A stretch of 64,000 bases of DNA from assembly GCF_016919175.1 (NCBI RefSeq), contig NZ_JAFFPU010000038.1:1-64000 (forward strand). The letters run 5' to 3'. The notes under the pieces are model-generated. The model ran no database searches. It had not been told where the DNA came from and worked only from the letters and a program-made list of their open reading frames with translations. Shown piece by piece: positions 50,792 to 60,946 of this stretch. The stretch's first letter is position 1. Each line of letters opens with the position of its first letter. The stretch is from Leptospira ainlahdjerensis (GTDB taxonomy: Bacteria > Spirochaetota > Leptospiria > Leptospirales > Leptospiraceae). A program made the translations under genes and the position numbers.

Positions 50792-51190
50792 ATGCTGTTC
50801 GGAAAAATAAAAGCCAATTCTTTATTTCTCCTCTTTGCGGTTTTTCTTTGCAAGGACTGCGCCTATTTAGACATCAATCCAAGCCTTGTAACGGGTAAGG
50901 AAGCAAAAGAGATTATATCGGACCGTCTTTTGCTCAGTCAGTTGGTTTATATCATGGGACTCTCGGAAGCCGAGCCGGTTCGATCCGCTTCTTTGGCGGG
51001 GCTCACTCTCACGTTAGTCATACCGGATTCGATGGGAATCGACGAAAAGAAAGTTTATCAGAAGGATGCGGTGGACGAATGCGCCGATCGGATTTTTTTG
51101 ATATCGATCGTCTCCACCGCGCTTTCCACCTTTGTTTGCGACGCGAGCAATCCTCCGATTAGTATCCCCGTTATTAGTAAAAAATTGTAA
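50792..51190 (+). CDS. small Leptospira-type lipoprotein (mirror copy)
   Basis: Identical in protein to 49363-49761. In this arm it lies 103 bp downstream of the 156-aa gene on the same strand, so the two may form a transcription unit in the native order; a 10-bp stem (CGATCCCTTT with AAAGGGATCG, 50725-50775) lies between them. Confidence 0.72.
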   Translation: MLFGKIKANSLFLLFAVFLCKDCAYLDINPSLVTGKEAKEIISDRLLLSQLVYIMGLSEAEPVRSASLAGLTLTLVIPDSMGIDEKKVYQKDAVDECADRIFLISIVSTALSTFVCDASNPPISIPVISKKL

Positions 51191-51277
51191 TTTAGAAATT
51201 TATAATCAATTAAAGAATCTCTTCGTTTTCGACTTTATCCGTTTCCAATGCGGGACTTTTTCTAGGATTATTGGTTT

Positions 51278-52342
51278 TTAAGGAACCAATTCCAACTCAA
51301 CTATGTCTTTTTTATCGATCCTGATTTCAACTCCCTTTTTATCGGTAAGGATATAAGAATTTTCGTTCTCCTGGATTTTTCCCACGTATTTTGTTTTGTC
51401 CTTGAGGGTGATTTTATACGTAGGTTCCTCGATCCTATTCGATTCGGAAGTAAGTTCCCGTTTTATATATTCGACCGTCCGAGAATCGTGTTTTGTTTCT
51501 TCGGTTTGAAGGATCTTTTGCGAATCATCGGAAAGACTGGAGTATTTTTTTAAATCCTTAGGATTGATTTTTTCCGTTACGATTTTTTTTGAGGAATCTT
51601 CTTTTGACTTCGGATCCATTTCAAAAATAGAGTATCCGGAGCCTACGTCGAAGGTTTTTTGGGCTTCTCCATAGGAATCCGGCACTCGAATGTTTCCTTC
51701 TAACACAAGTATTTTATAATGATCTAAATTCCCTTCCGAGAAAAGGACCAAAGTGGTTCCCAACAGTTGGGAAGAAATGGAGTGGACTCGGGCACGGATC
51801 GAAACTGCGGAGTTTTTTCGTTTTGTAGTGACGATCACAATCCCGGAGCGTAACTCCAAGAGAATCCCATCCTCGTTTTTATGAATTTGAAATTCCGATT
51901 CTGGAAACGTTCTCACGATCAATCCGATCTCACCTTGGATTTGATGGTCGCAAAAGGATTCTTTCCCGCTTTTTAATACTACCTTTTGTTGAAAGTTTTG
52001 AATCTCGCAGGTTCCGGTAACGATGGATTTTGCGACTTCGAACTCGTTCGCATTTGCAGCTTCATAAAAAAAACGGAAGTAAAGAGCCAGGGCTGAAATC
52101 AAAAATAAGGAGGCCGCCGCTAAAAGGCCGAATTTAAAATTAACTCTTTTTTTCGCTTCCGAAGAACTTGAAGGTTCGATCGCGCCGATCGAACCGAGAT
52201 CCTTTTTTAATTTCATCAGTGCGAAGAATTCTTTCTTTGTTTGATGATCGGATAAAAACTCGGCGAGTTCGAGCCGGGTCATTTCGTTGGCGATGGCTTT
52301 CTGCATTTTTGATCTCCGACTGTTCTTGTTGTCGTTTTCCAT
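51278..52342 (-). CDS. FecR-domain transmembrane anti-sigma factor (mirror copy)
   Basis: Identical to 48211-49275: cytoplasmic N-terminus, TM at about 71-93, FecR-like periplasmic region, C-terminal beta module. Operon with the sigma gene at 52352. Confidence 0.85.
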   Translation of the reverse strand: MENDNKNSRRSKMQKAIANEMTRLELAEFLSDHQTKKEFFALMKLKKDLGSIGAIEPSSSSEAKKRVNFKFGLLAAASLFLISALALYFRFFYEAANANEFEVAKSIVTGTCEIQNFQQKVVLKSGKESFCDHQIQGEIGLIVRTFPESEFQIHKNEDGILLELRSGIVIVTTKRKNSAVSIRARVHSISSQLLGTTLVLFSEGNLDHYKILVLEGNIRVPDSYGEAQKTFDVGSGYSIFEMDPKSKEDSSKKIVTEKINPKDLKKYSSLSDDSQKILQTEETKHDSRTVEYIKRELTSESNRIEEPTYKITLKDKTKYVGKIQENENSYILTDKKGVEIRIDKKDIVELELVP

Positions 52343-52351
52343 TTCGCCTCC

Positions 52352-52894
52352 TCAAAGACTTCCAAAGCCAAAATCAGACCCTTGTAATTTCATACGCAGT
52401 ATGGTCAAGGATGCGTATGTTTTCCGATTCACGGTTCTTACCGAAATTCCCAGTTGTTCGGAAGTTTCTTTGATCGTATATTTTTTCATAAAACGAAGTT
52501 GAATGATTTCCTTTTCCAAAGGAGGAAGGCTTTCCACCGTGTCTTTCAAAAGATCCAATCGGTTTTTTTCATCCTCGTTTTTTGCCTTTGCTTGTGCGAT
52601 CGATTCTATGTATTCCTGAGAATTTTCGATTTCTTTGCCTTGTGTAGAATTTTTTTTTCGCATTAAATCGAAAAACTGATTTTTTGCGATGGTTATCATC
52701 CAGGAGCTTACGTTCCCTTTCGAGGGATCAAAACTTTCCCAATGATGTAGAACCTTGATAAACGTTTCCTGGCAAACCTCTTCCGCTTCTTCTTGAGACG
52801 CACCTTTACCCAATAAGAATCGAAAGATCTTATCGTAATTCTTTGAATACAATTCGTCAAAATCGAACGTTCGAACTTCAGAGTTTTCACCCAT
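52352..52894 (-). CDS. ECF sigma factor copy 2 (mirror copy)
   Basis: Identical to 47659-48201; upstream of the mirror FecR gene with the same 9-bp gap. With its twin and the two copy-1 genes, four near-identical sigma genes lie in the window. Confidence 0.9.
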   Translation of the reverse strand: MGENSEVRTFDFDELYSKNYDKIFRFLLGKGASQEEAEEVCQETFIKVLHHWESFDPSKGNVSSWMITIAKNQFFDLMRKKNSTQGKEIENSQEYIESIAQAKAKNEDEKNRLDLLKDTVESLPPLEKEIIQLRFMKKYTIKETSEQLGISVRTVNRKTYASLTILRMKLQGSDFGFGSL

Positions 52895-52905
52895 TCTATA
52901 ACAAG

Positions 52906-52933
52906 TAACGATTCGACTTGAGAAAAAGTGCCA
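52906..52933 (-). promoter_or_regulatory. candidate ECF-type promoter (mirror of 47620-47647)
   Basis: TGGCAC-N16-TCGTTA on the minus strand, ending 11 bp before the mirror sigma start. Confidence 0.45.
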
Positions 52934-53002
52934 GCTAAATTCTAAAAAAAAGTTTTTTTGATTTTTTGTGAATGGAATTTTCTTTCCGCATTTTAGACGG
53001 AT

Positions 53003-53194
53003 TTAAATCGAATTCACTGTCTTTCCCTGAGGATTCCATTCCAAAATTTTGATCGTACGATGTAGGACGCGATGAGAAGGGCGTTTATCGGCTCTCAAGT
53101 TTAGCTTTTTACTCGAAGAATACGAATCTTTGCTCGCTTTTTTGATTCTAATTTTTTTGTTTCTGCTTGGACTGTTCTTGTTGTCGTTTTCCAT
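53003..53194 (-). pseudogene. 5' fragment of the FecR gene (mirror copy)
   Basis: Identical to 47359-47550. The tandem sigma duplication is therefore present in both arms and predates the inverted duplication. Confidence 0.7.
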
Positions 53195-53203
53195 TTCGCC
53201 TCC

Positions 53204-53737
53204 TCAAAGACTTCCAAAGCCAAAATCAGACCCTTGTAATTTCATACGCAGTATGGTCAAGGATGCGTATGTTTTCCGATTCACGGTTCTTACCGAAATT
53301 CCCAGTTGTTCGGAAGTTTCTTTGATCGTATATTTTTTCATAAAACGAAGTTGAATGATTTCCTTTTCCAAAGGAGGAAGGCTTTCCACCGTGTCTTTCA
53401 AAAGATCCAATCGGTTTTTTTCATCCTCGTTTTTTGCCTTTGCTTGTGCGATCGATTCTATGTATTCCTGAGAATTTTCGATTTCTTTGCCTTGTGTAGA
53501 ATTTTTTTTTCGCATTAAATCGAAAAACTGATTTTTTGCGATGGTTATCATCCAGGAGCTTACGTTCCCTTTCGAGGGATCAAAACTTTCCCAATGATGT
53601 AGAACCTTGATAAACGTTTCCTGGCAAACCTCTTCCGCTTCTTCTTGAGACGCACCTTTACCCAATAAGAATCGAAAGATCTTATCGTAATTCTTTGGAT
53701 ACAATTCGTCAAAATCAAGCGTTCGAACTTCTTCCAT
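53204..53737 (-). CDS. ECF sigma factor copy 1 (mirror copy)
   Basis: Identical to 46816-47349; followed by the FecR fragment rather than a full anti-sigma gene. Confidence 0.88.
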   Translation of the reverse strand: MEEVRTLDFDELYPKNYDKIFRFLLGKGASQEEAEEVCQETFIKVLHHWESFDPSKGNVSSWMITIAKNQFFDLMRKKNSTQGKEIENSQEYIESIAQAKAKNEDEKNRLDLLKDTVESLPPLEKEIIQLRFMKKYTIKETSEQLGISVRTVNRKTYASLTILRMKLQGSDFGFGSL

Positions 53738-54044
53738 ACAAAAACCTCGACAAAAATGTATCTCATTTTTCGAGGAAATTCCTATCTTGTTCTAAGATGG
53801 GAATGGTTTTTCATTTTTGCGAATCCTGGTCTTCTCACGTTTCTTCGATCGAATGTTTTCGGTTTAGAATTTCGATTCTCCTGAGAATTTTGGATCGGCT
53901 AAAGTTCGAATCAAAATTCGATCCGAGAATTTGATTTTTAACATCGGAAGTCTTTCTTTGTTCCAGGGCTTTCCATTTCTAAACCGAGGTTTCCAGTTCA
54001 TTTACGAGTTGACTCAAACAAAGGTTGGAACTCCCATTCAAAGA

Positions 54045-54857
54045 ATGCGAATCTTTACTCGCTTTTGTCCGTTTTTGTTTCTCTGTTGTTTTTTGAGTCT
54101 GGATCTGAGCGCCAAATCAGTCCTTTTAAAAAACGGCAGAAAGATCGAAAACGTAAAGATCAAACCTGTAACGAACGGTTTTGAAATCTCGCACACAAAC
54201 GGTAAGGTGGAAAACATTTCTCTTTCCGAAGTTCTAAAAATATTCATTTCGGACGACGTTCCCAAGTCGGCGCAAATTCTCCCGAGCCCACAATCACAAA
54301 CAAAGATTAAAAAAAGCGCGGAGACGACAAAAGAGAAGGAACTCTTTTTAGACGTTGCGGACGCGATCCCGAAAAAGACATCCGGTTTGAGGTCGTTTTC
54401 GGAGGGGTTGATTCCCGGTTGGTCTCGTTTGGTTCGTTCGGATTCTTATGCCTGGAAAGGATTGGGTTTTTTTTTCATTCTCGCCGAGCTGGCACTTGTG
54501 GAAAGAAGTTACGTTTATCTACAGGAACCGGGTTTTGTTTCCGAAGATCCCAATTACGGATTCCCGTTCGAATTTTTGTACGCGCTCTGGCTCCGAGATA
54601 CCAATCTGATACTGGCTGCGGGCATCAACGAAGCGTATTCTACTTATAACAAGGTTCGATTGAGCGACGGACAAATCCTAGAAAAGTCCCGTTATCTTCA
54701 GGAACGAGATTGGATCGTCTCCGGACTTTTGTTTGTTCTTCTTTTGGATGCGTATATCGGTTACAAATACGAGGACTGGATGATAGTCCCTACTTTGAAC
54801 GTTTCTTTTTCAGGAAGAGAGAAAGAAATTTCCGGAGGTTTGACGGTTCGTTTTTGA
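54045..54857 (+). CDS. envelope paralogue B (mirror copy)
   Basis: Identical to 45696-46508. Start ATG 54045 for the same reason (signal peptide MRIFTRF...). Confidence 0.75.
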   Translation: MRIFTRFCPFLFLCCFLSLDLSAKSVLLKNGRKIENVKIKPVTNGFEISHTNGKVENISLSEVLKIFISDDVPKSAQILPSPQSQTKIKKSAETTKEKELFLDVADAIPKKTSGLRSFSEGLIPGWSRLVRSDSYAWKGLGFFFILAELALVERSYVYLQEPGFVSEDPNYGFPFEFLYALWLRDTNLILAAGINEAYSTYNKVRLSDGQILEKSRYLQERDWIVSGLLFVLLLDAYIGYKYEDWMIVPTLNVSFSGREKEISGGLTVRF

Positions 54858-55062
54858 TTTTTACATAACTCTGCGATTCTTTTTAGAAAGAGCGTTTTGT
54901 GTATTTAAGAAATTAGAATCTACTCTTTTTGATTTCGAATTTAAGATCGGATCCGAATTCTCCTCATACGAAAAGGTTGAAAGAATGAACTAAAACATTT
55001 CTCAATCATTTTCATCCAATAACGAATTGACTCAAGGTATGTTCCCAAGTATTGTTCAAACG

Positions 55063-55887
55063 ATGCGAAATTTCGCCCCCGTTGTTTTCTTTTTTTTTCT
55101 TTTGTTATCCCCGCTTTGTTTTTTCGATTTCTCCTTGGACGCAAAATCGGTTTTGCTCAAAAACGGAAGGAAGATCGAAAACGTAAAGATCAAACCCGTA
55201 GCGAACGGTTTTGAAATCTCACACGCAAACGGTAAGACTGAGAATATTCCTCTTTCCAAGGTTTTGAAAATATTCGTTTCGGATGGAATTCCGAAATCAT
55301 CTTCCATTCCCCGCACTTCCGACTCACAAACAAAGACGGAAAGAATCGAAGAGCCATCGAAAGAGAAGGAACTCTTCTTAGAGGTTGCGGACGCGACTCC
55401 GAAAAGGACCTCCGGTTTGAAGTCGTTTTCGGAAGGTTTGATTCCCGGATGGTCTCGTTTGGTTCGTTCCGATTCTTATGCTTGGAAGAGTGTTGGATTT
55501 TTTTTCATTCTCGCGGAACTCTATCTTGCGGAAAGAAGTTACGTTTATCTATCGAAGCCGAAGCCCTTGAGCGAGTCCGATTCTTACAGTAGTCCTCCTG
55601 AAGTTTACGCTTCCATTTTGAGTCGGGATACGAATTTAATATTGGCGACCTTGGCGCATGAATATTATTCCATCAGCCAGAGAGTTGAATTGGTAGATGG
55701 ACAGATTCTGCAGAGAGGGAGATATTTTCAGGAAAGAAATTTATACGTTTCCGGATTTTTATTCGTTTTGCTCTTGGACGCTTTTCTCGGTTACAAACTG
55801 GAAGAATGGACGGTGGTTCCTTCGGTGAGGATTTCGTTTTTGGAAAGGGAGAAAGAAATTTCAGGAGGATTTACGGTTCGTTTTTGA
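55063..55887 (+). CDS. envelope paralogue A (mirror copy)
   Basis: Identical to 44666-45490; starts ATG 55063. It precedes the lipoprotein gene at 55953 by 65 bp on the same strand, with the candidate ECF promoter in the gap. Confidence 0.75.
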   Translation: MRNFAPVVFFFFLLLSPLCFFDFSLDAKSVLLKNGRKIENVKIKPVANGFEISHANGKTENIPLSKVLKIFVSDGIPKSSSIPRTSDSQTKTERIEEPSKEKELFLEVADATPKRTSGLKSFSEGLIPGWSRLVRSDSYAWKSVGFFFILAELYLAERSYVYLSKPKPLSESDSYSSPPEVYASILSRDTNLILATLAHEYYSISQRVELVDGQILQRGRYFQERNLYVSGFLFVLLLDAFLGYKLEEWTVVPSVRISFLEREKEISGGFTVRF

Positions 55888-55894
55888 TTTCAAC

Positions 55895-55922
55895 TGGCAC
55901 ACTTTTGGTTTCCATACCGTAA
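55895..55922 (+). promoter_or_regulatory. candidate ECF-type promoter (mirror of 44631-44658)
   Basis: TGGCAC at 55895-55900, 16-bp spacer, CCGTAA at 55917-55922; ATG of the lipoprotein at 55953. Confidence 0.45.
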
Positions 55923-55952
55923 GCAGTGTGAATCCAAAAGGAGGATTTCACG

Positions 55953-56678
55953 ATGCTTTTGAAAAAAACGATTTCTCTCATTCTTTTAACTTTCCTCTTT
56001 TCCTATTGCGATGGGAAATCCGGGAACGATGATTCCATGAAAAATTTTGCGCTCCTGATGGCGCTGACTTCCCCTAAAGATCAAGGTGTTTCCGGTTTGT
56101 ATTCGGCCTTAAATCTCAGAGATACCGGCAACGGTGGTGGAGCGGGTGCGTATTCCAACGGAGCGGTTTCTCCATTGGCTGTGGTCAGTCAGTCGATGAA
56201 ATGCCCAAAAGGTGGTTCCATGGATTTGTCCGGAGACGTGGTTATAACCCCCGTGGGTGCGGGAGTTATAACGATGCAGCTTAACGGAGCAAAGTCGATT
56301 TATACCTCTTGCTCTTTTTCCGCTCCTGCTCTCGATGGAAGCAGTAATTCTAACGTTTCCGTTTTACTTGAGGGAGAACTTTTACAAGACGCCACCATGA
56401 CACAAACCACGGATCCGACTTCGACTACTTCGCTTTACAAAGTTTCCGCTTCCGGAACCCAAAGAATTCGTTCCAGCAACTATAAGGTAAACGGATTTTT
56501 GTATCCCACATTCGACGTTACGTTTACAAGAAACAACGCGAAACTATCGATTGAGAACGCGAACGATATCGATAAGGCCGTTGTCAACATCGACGAGACC
56601 GTACGTGTCACCGGAACGGTCGGAACCGAAACCGTAGATTCTACTTATTCATACAAGGGTTCTTACAAATTGAAATAA
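55953..56678 (+). CDS. hypothetical lipoprotein (mirror copy)
   Basis: Identical to 43875-44600; AGGAGG before the ATG and lipobox FSYC. Confidence 0.75.
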   Translation: MLLKKTISLILLTFLFSYCDGKSGNDDSMKNFALLMALTSPKDQGVSGLYSALNLRDTGNGGGAGAYSNGAVSPLAVVSQSMKCPKGGSMDLSGDVVITPVGAGVITMQLNGAKSIYTSCSFSAPALDGSSNSNVSVLLEGELLQDATMTQTTDPTSTTSLYKVSASGTQRIRSSNYKVNGFLYPTFDVTFTRNNAKLSIENANDIDKAVVNIDETVRVTGTVGTETVDSTYSYKGSYKLK

Positions 56679-56687
56679 GCTCCGTTT

Positions 56688-56721
56688 AAAACCGCCGGGG
56701 AATTTTTCCTCGGCGGTTTTT
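56688..56721. terminator. terminator (mirror of 43832-43865)
   Basis: Same 13-bp stem with flanking A and T runs, 10 bp after the lipoprotein stop. Confidence 0.88.
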
Positions 56722-56822
56722 CCTTTTTTGATTCTCCCGAAATCTTTTTCCCGATCAGAACTCATTCTTTTTCAAAAAAATTGGGTTGAGCGAAACTGAA
56801 AAAACAAACGAAGTAGTCTGCC

Positions 56823-57962
56823 ATGACGCTTACAAAACGAATCCTCGGTGTTTCCTTGATTCTTCTCCTCGGTTTTTATACCATCTGGTCCAACGTCGGA
56901 CGAACGCCTTCTTTACAACCAATCCAAACCCGCATCGAACGAACGTTAGTCGACGGTGTCGACTCGAACAAGGGAAACATTTTGGGAATTCAACCCTGGA
57001 TGTCTGCCGAAGATTACGCGAGCGCCGATCGGTTTCGGGAAAAGATCGAATCGTATCTTCTTCTGGCCGAAAAAAAAGGTTTTCTAAATCCAAAAACGAT
57101 CGTGGTTCTTCCCGAATACTTGGGAACTTGGCTCGTTGTGGTCGGCGAAAAAGAATCGATATACCGAGCCGCTCGAATGAAAGAGGCGATGGAGAATCTT
57201 GTCCTCAGCAACTTTTTTTCCTTTGTTTGGAATTGGATTCAAGCAAAAGCGGAAGACAAGGTTTCCGACGCCGTCTTTCGGATGAAATCGAAGGAGATGC
57301 TTGTCGCTTATCAAAATACATTCTCCGGTCTTTCCAGGAAGTTTTCGATAACGATCGTAGCGGGTTCGATTCTTCTTCCGGAACCTTTTGTAAAAGATGG
57401 TTTTTTAAGAATCGGGAACGGCGCTTTGCAAAACGGATCCTTCGTTTTTCTTCCAGATGGAAAGGTTGCCGAGAACTCTTCTCTAAAAATATTCCCCGTA
57501 GACGACGAAAAACCCTTTGTTCGAGCGTCGACCGTTGAAAATCTCAGGATCGTTTCCACTCCTGCCGGAAAACTAGGGATTTTGGTCTGCGCTGATTCCT
57601 GGTATCCGGAGGTTTACGAAACATTCAGAAAACAGAATGTAGCTTTTGTCGTTGTGCCCTCCTTTGTGGCTCCCAACGGCGCAATGGATGCGATTTGGAA
57701 GGGTTACAACGGTTCCGAAAATCCATCCGATATTCAAAGAAGCGATATCGGAAGAATACGAGAAGGGGAAGCTTGGTTGAAATACGCTTTGGCCGGGAGA
57801 ATTTCAAGTTCCGGAGCGAACTTTGGGATGAATGTTTTCTTAAGAGGTGACCTCTGGGACTTAGGTTCCGATGGAGAAACGATCTTCGTGAGCGGTTCGA
57901 GGGCCCAAACTCATCCTCGGATTTTCGGTGCGAGTCTCGTAAATCTTTTGTTGTATTTATAA
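56823..57962 (+). CDS. membrane-anchored nitrilase-fold hydrolase (mirror copy with altered C-terminus)
   Basis: As 42594-43730 up to residue 375. Substitutions at 57949 and 57958 change the end from LVNLWLY-stop (TGA) to LVNLLLYL-stop (TAA), adding one residue. Catalytic residues are not touched. Confidence 0.83.
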   Translation: MTLTKRILGVSLILLLGFYTIWSNVGRTPSLQPIQTRIERTLVDGVDSNKGNILGIQPWMSAEDYASADRFREKIESYLLLAEKKGFLNPKTIVVLPEYLGTWLVVVGEKESIYRAARMKEAMENLVLSNFFSFVWNWIQAKAEDKVSDAVFRMKSKEMLVAYQNTFSGLSRKFSITIVAGSILLPEPFVKDGFLRIGNGALQNGSFVFLPDGKVAENSSLKIFPVDDEKPFVRASTVENLRIVSTPAGKLGILVCADSWYPEVYETFRKQNVAFVVVPSFVAPNGAMDAIWKGYNGSENPSDIQRSDIGRIREGEAWLKYALAGRISSSGANFGMNVFLRGDLWDLGSDGETIFVSGSRAQTHPRIFGASLVNLLLYL

Positions 57963-58037
57963 GAAAAATTTATTTATTGAAAACTATTAAGAAAGAATTA
58001 TCTTAGTCGCATGTCTCAATCTAACATTGAAGTCTTA
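57949..58037. other. cluster of eight inter-arm substitutions
   Basis: Left to right arm (plus-strand sense of the right arm): G to T at 57949 and 57958; C to A at 57976, 57986, 58000 and 58037; T to A at 58019 and 58026. All are transversions, all give A or T in this arm, and all fall in 89 bp. They touch the end of the nitrilase gene, the intergenic gap and the first nine codons of the TfoX-like gene. Confidence 0.93.
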
Positions 58038-58544
58038 TCAGAAAACTTTATCAACAAACACAAACAAGCTTCCATCGGAAAGTGGTTCGGTCTTGAATCG
58101 CTGAACTTGGATGGAAAACCCTTCGGAGCTTTTTTCCAAGGAGAACTCGTTTTAAAACTCGGTGCGGAGAAAATTGCCGAAATCATCGCGCGTTATCCGG
58201 GAGCTAAACTTTTTGATCCGTCCGGAAAGGGAAGGGCGATGAAGGATTGGCTTCAGATTCCGAGCGAATTCCAAGAAGATTGGGATTCTTTATCGGAAAG
58301 TGCGATTCTTTTCGCTCTTTCGAATCTTGGCCCGGCGCCAAAGAAGACGGCTGTGAAGAAGGCGGTTAAAAAGAAAGCTCCCGCAAAGAAAAAGAGCGCT
58401 CCTAAGAAAAAAGCCGCAAAAGCTAAAAAGGCGGCGGCGAAAAAGGCAAAACCGAAAACGAAGTCAAAGCCTAAGACGAAGAAAAAAGTCGTTAAGAAAA
58501 AAGCGGCCAAGAAAAAGACTGCGGTGAAAAAACGGAAGAAGTAG
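58011..58544 (+). CDS. TfoX-N-like protein with histone-H1-like tail (mirror copy, variant N-terminus)
   Basis: As 42009-42542 except H3Q, F6I and F9L. The substitutions also alter the bases just upstream (58000), but no ribosome binding site is obvious in either arm. Confidence 0.82.
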   Translation: MSQSNIEVLSENFINKHKQASIGKWFGLESLNLDGKPFGAFFQGELVLKLGAEKIAEIIARYPGAKLFDPSGKGRAMKDWLQIPSEFQEDWDSLSESAILFALSNLGPAPKKTAVKKAVKKKAPAKKKSAPKKKAAKAKKAAAKKAKPKTKSKPKTKKKVVKKKAAKKKTAVKKRKK

Positions 58545-58554
58545 TCTTCGGAAT

Positions 58555-58591
58555 GTTTGTAAACCTCGAGAAATAGAAGAGGTTTACAAAC
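58555..58591. terminator. bidirectional hairpin (mirror of 41962-41998)
   Basis: 13-bp perfect stem between the convergent TfoX-like and hydrolase genes. Confidence 0.65.
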
Positions 58592-58629
58592 TCAACTTCG
58601 TAGGATAGAAATTCGTTTTGAAATTAGGT

Positions 58630-59622
58630 TTATTTTGTTTCCAATAATACCTTTCCGATAAAATCCTCCGTTTCTTTGAGAATTTTCTCCTTATCGCTCA
58701 CCATATATTTCGAAAAAAGGACGTGATCGCCGACTTCGAGTCGAACCGCTTTATTTAGAGGGTTCGCTTTTCCATTCTTCTGAATCCTTTCAAAAGCGTT
58801 TAACATCGATTTAACGGAGGCCGATTTGTCTTGTTCCTGATCGTTCTTATAATAATAGAACATCAAGACGGGAGAGGTTATTTTTGAAAAAGGGTCCGTG
58901 TTGAGGACGAATTCCTTTAAGTCGGAGACGTTTTGAACCGCAGCGAGATACTGATCTCGATACCAGAATGCGCTCGCGGGATCTCTTTTTTGTTCGTCTG
59001 TCGACTTTCTAATTTTTCCAAGAAGAAGATGTCCGAATTCTTTTCCCCAAGAGAATTGATAGAGCCCTCCCAATGGATTTGTGAAATCGTAAAAAGGGGA
59101 TGCTAAAATCAGGACATGAACTTTCTCGGGATATTTTGCTGCTAAATAGGTGGAGATCAAACCGCCCATGCTGGTTCCGATCAGAATCGTTTTTTTTCCG
59201 AGTTTCTCCGCTTCCAAAAAGGCGGTTTCCGCGTCTTGGATGATCTGATCAAAACTTGTATCTCTGTGATCTTCTAAGTTAGTTCCGTGTCCGGGAAGAC
59301 GAACATAATAGAGATTCGCTTTGAGATCTTTTGCAAGTTTATCCGTTACTTCTTCGCCCTCCGCCCGGGAAGCCCCGAAGCCGTGAATGTAAAGAATGGC
59401 TACTTCGGTTTTTCCGGGAGAATAACGAACAAGTTTTTCTTCGTTTCCGGGTCTCGCTTTTTTAGAAAGACTGATCTGAAGTTTTTCCTTATAATACGTT
59501 TCAAAGTCGGAATGCAAAGGGGTCGGTTTGTATTCGTATTTAGGAATCTCCGCATAAAAAGTTACTACAAGGAAAAGGGAGAAAGCTCCCAATATTCCAA
59601 GCGCCCACTTAAGTATCTTCAT
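58630..59622 (-). CDS. alpha/beta hydrolase (mirror copy)
   Basis: Identical to 40931-41923; GTSMG nucleophile elbow, DHVLFSK His, N-terminal anchor; start ATG 59622. Confidence 0.85.
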   Translation of the reverse strand: MKILKWALGILGAFSLFLVVTFYAEIPKYEYKPTPLHSDFETYYKEKLQISLSKKARPGNEEKLVRYSPGKTEVAILYIHGFGASRAEGEEVTDKLAKDLKANLYYVRLPGHGTNLEDHRDTSFDQIIQDAETAFLEAEKLGKKTILIGTSMGGLISTYLAAKYPEKVHVLILASPFYDFTNPLGGLYQFSWGKEFGHLLLGKIRKSTDEQKRDPASAFWYRDQYLAAVQNVSDLKEFVLNTDPFSKITSPVLMFYYYKNDQEQDKSASVKSMLNAFERIQKNGKANPLNKAVRLEVGDHVLFSKYMVSDKEKILKETEDFIGKVLLETK

Positions 59623-59714
59623 TTCTCTTTTCCCCTCTCTGTTCGGATGGAACAATTCAACCGATCGGATCCTTCTCTGCAATTAAAATAAATCGAAGGA
59701 TTTCTGAAGGGGAG

Positions 59715-60077
59715 GCCTTGTTTGGGTTTATACGCAGTTCGCCTAAACACGGCGATGGGGTGGGTTCGTGATTCTGGAGTTGCCTTGTTTGGGTTTATAC
59801 GCAGTTCGCCTAAACACGGCGATGGAGTTGGTTCGTGATTTTGGAGTTGCGATGTTCGGGTTTATACGCAGTTCGCCTAAACGCGGCGATGGGGGTGGTT
59901 CGTGATTTTGGAGTTGCCTTGTTTGGGTTTATACGCAGTTCGCCTAAACGCGGCGATGGGGTGGGTTCGTGATTTTGGAGTTGCGATGTTTGGGTTTATA
60001 CGCAGTTCGCGTAAACGCGGCGATGGAGTTGGTTCGTGATCTTGAAGTCGCCTTGTTCGGGTTTATGCGCAGTTCGC
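59715..60077 (-). repeat. 67-bp tandem repeat (mirror of 40476-40838)
   Basis: Five full units and a 28-bp partial, same unit order as the left arm. Equal copy number in both arms of an unstable repeat class is a point in favour of very recent duplication or of an artefact. Confidence 0.9.
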
Positions 60078-60244
60078 ATAAACACACAAATATAAAAAGC
60101 CTCCGAAACAACAAATGCTTTCCCAAAGAAAATCCCGTCTTGCGAAAGGCAGATTTTATAGGAACCCTGCTCACCGTTTGGGAAAAGCTGCGGAAATAAA
60201 ATATAGAATGAGATTTGTATCCTTTTTTTAATTCTGGAAAAATT

Positions 60245-60652
60245 ATGAGACAATCAATCTTTACGTTCCGAATATTCAGTTATGGGATTATCGTTTGGGT
60301 CATCCCGTTCGTTCTTGCGATTCCATTATTTCAACTCCTTGGAAGTAATCGACTTTTCTTCAAATCGATTCTGGGGGTTATTCTTGCGCTCACGGTTGTT
60401 GTTTTTTGGGGATTGTATTTAAGAACAGTTAACTCCGATTTTCAAAAACATTCTTATTCCGCCAGCGTTCTCTGGCTGGTCTTGAGTATTGTGCCAGATC
60501 TTTTGGCGTTTATCATCGGCTTTAAAATGAACGCCTTCACCTATTTTACTGAAATCGCGATCAGTTATTTAGTGATACCGGTAATCCTTATCGGAAGTTC
60601 TTGGATCTTGGATAGGAAGCTGCAAGGTAAATCCTATAACCAAAATCTATAA
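60245..60652 (+). CDS. four-TM membrane protein (mirror copy)
   Basis: Identical to 39901-40308; start ATG 60245 after GGAAAAA. Confidence 0.68.
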   Translation: MRQSIFTFRIFSYGIIVWVIPFVLAIPLFQLLGSNRLFFKSILGVILALTVVVFWGLYLRTVNSDFQKHSYSASVLWLVLSIVPDLLAFIIGFKMNAFTYFTEIAISYLVIPVILIGSSWILDRKLQGKSYNQNL

Positions 60653-60700
60653 ATCGATATTACGTTTGTGATTCTCGGTTCCCCTTCCGGTGGAATTATA

Positions 60701-60946
60701 ACCGTACCAACAATTTGAGAGGGAGATACAATGAGAATCGTCCCGAGAAGAGAGATTTTGTAGGAATTCCTACAAGGAAGTTTTTACTTGCAAAAAATAT
60801 AATTTTTTGATAGAGGAAAGTCGCCGGAATTTTTCCGCCACCCACCCCACCACCCGAAAATCGGGCGGGGCGCGCGAATTTCACAGTGGAATTGTAGGAG
60901 TTCCGACAGATTTCCGTCCGGGTCCGGATAACTTTTGGATAAGGTT
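60701..60946 (-). repeat. MITE-like repeat (mirror of copy 3)
   Basis: Mirror of 39607-39852, including the 16-bp palindrome (60759-60774). Not an independent insertion. Confidence 0.75.
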
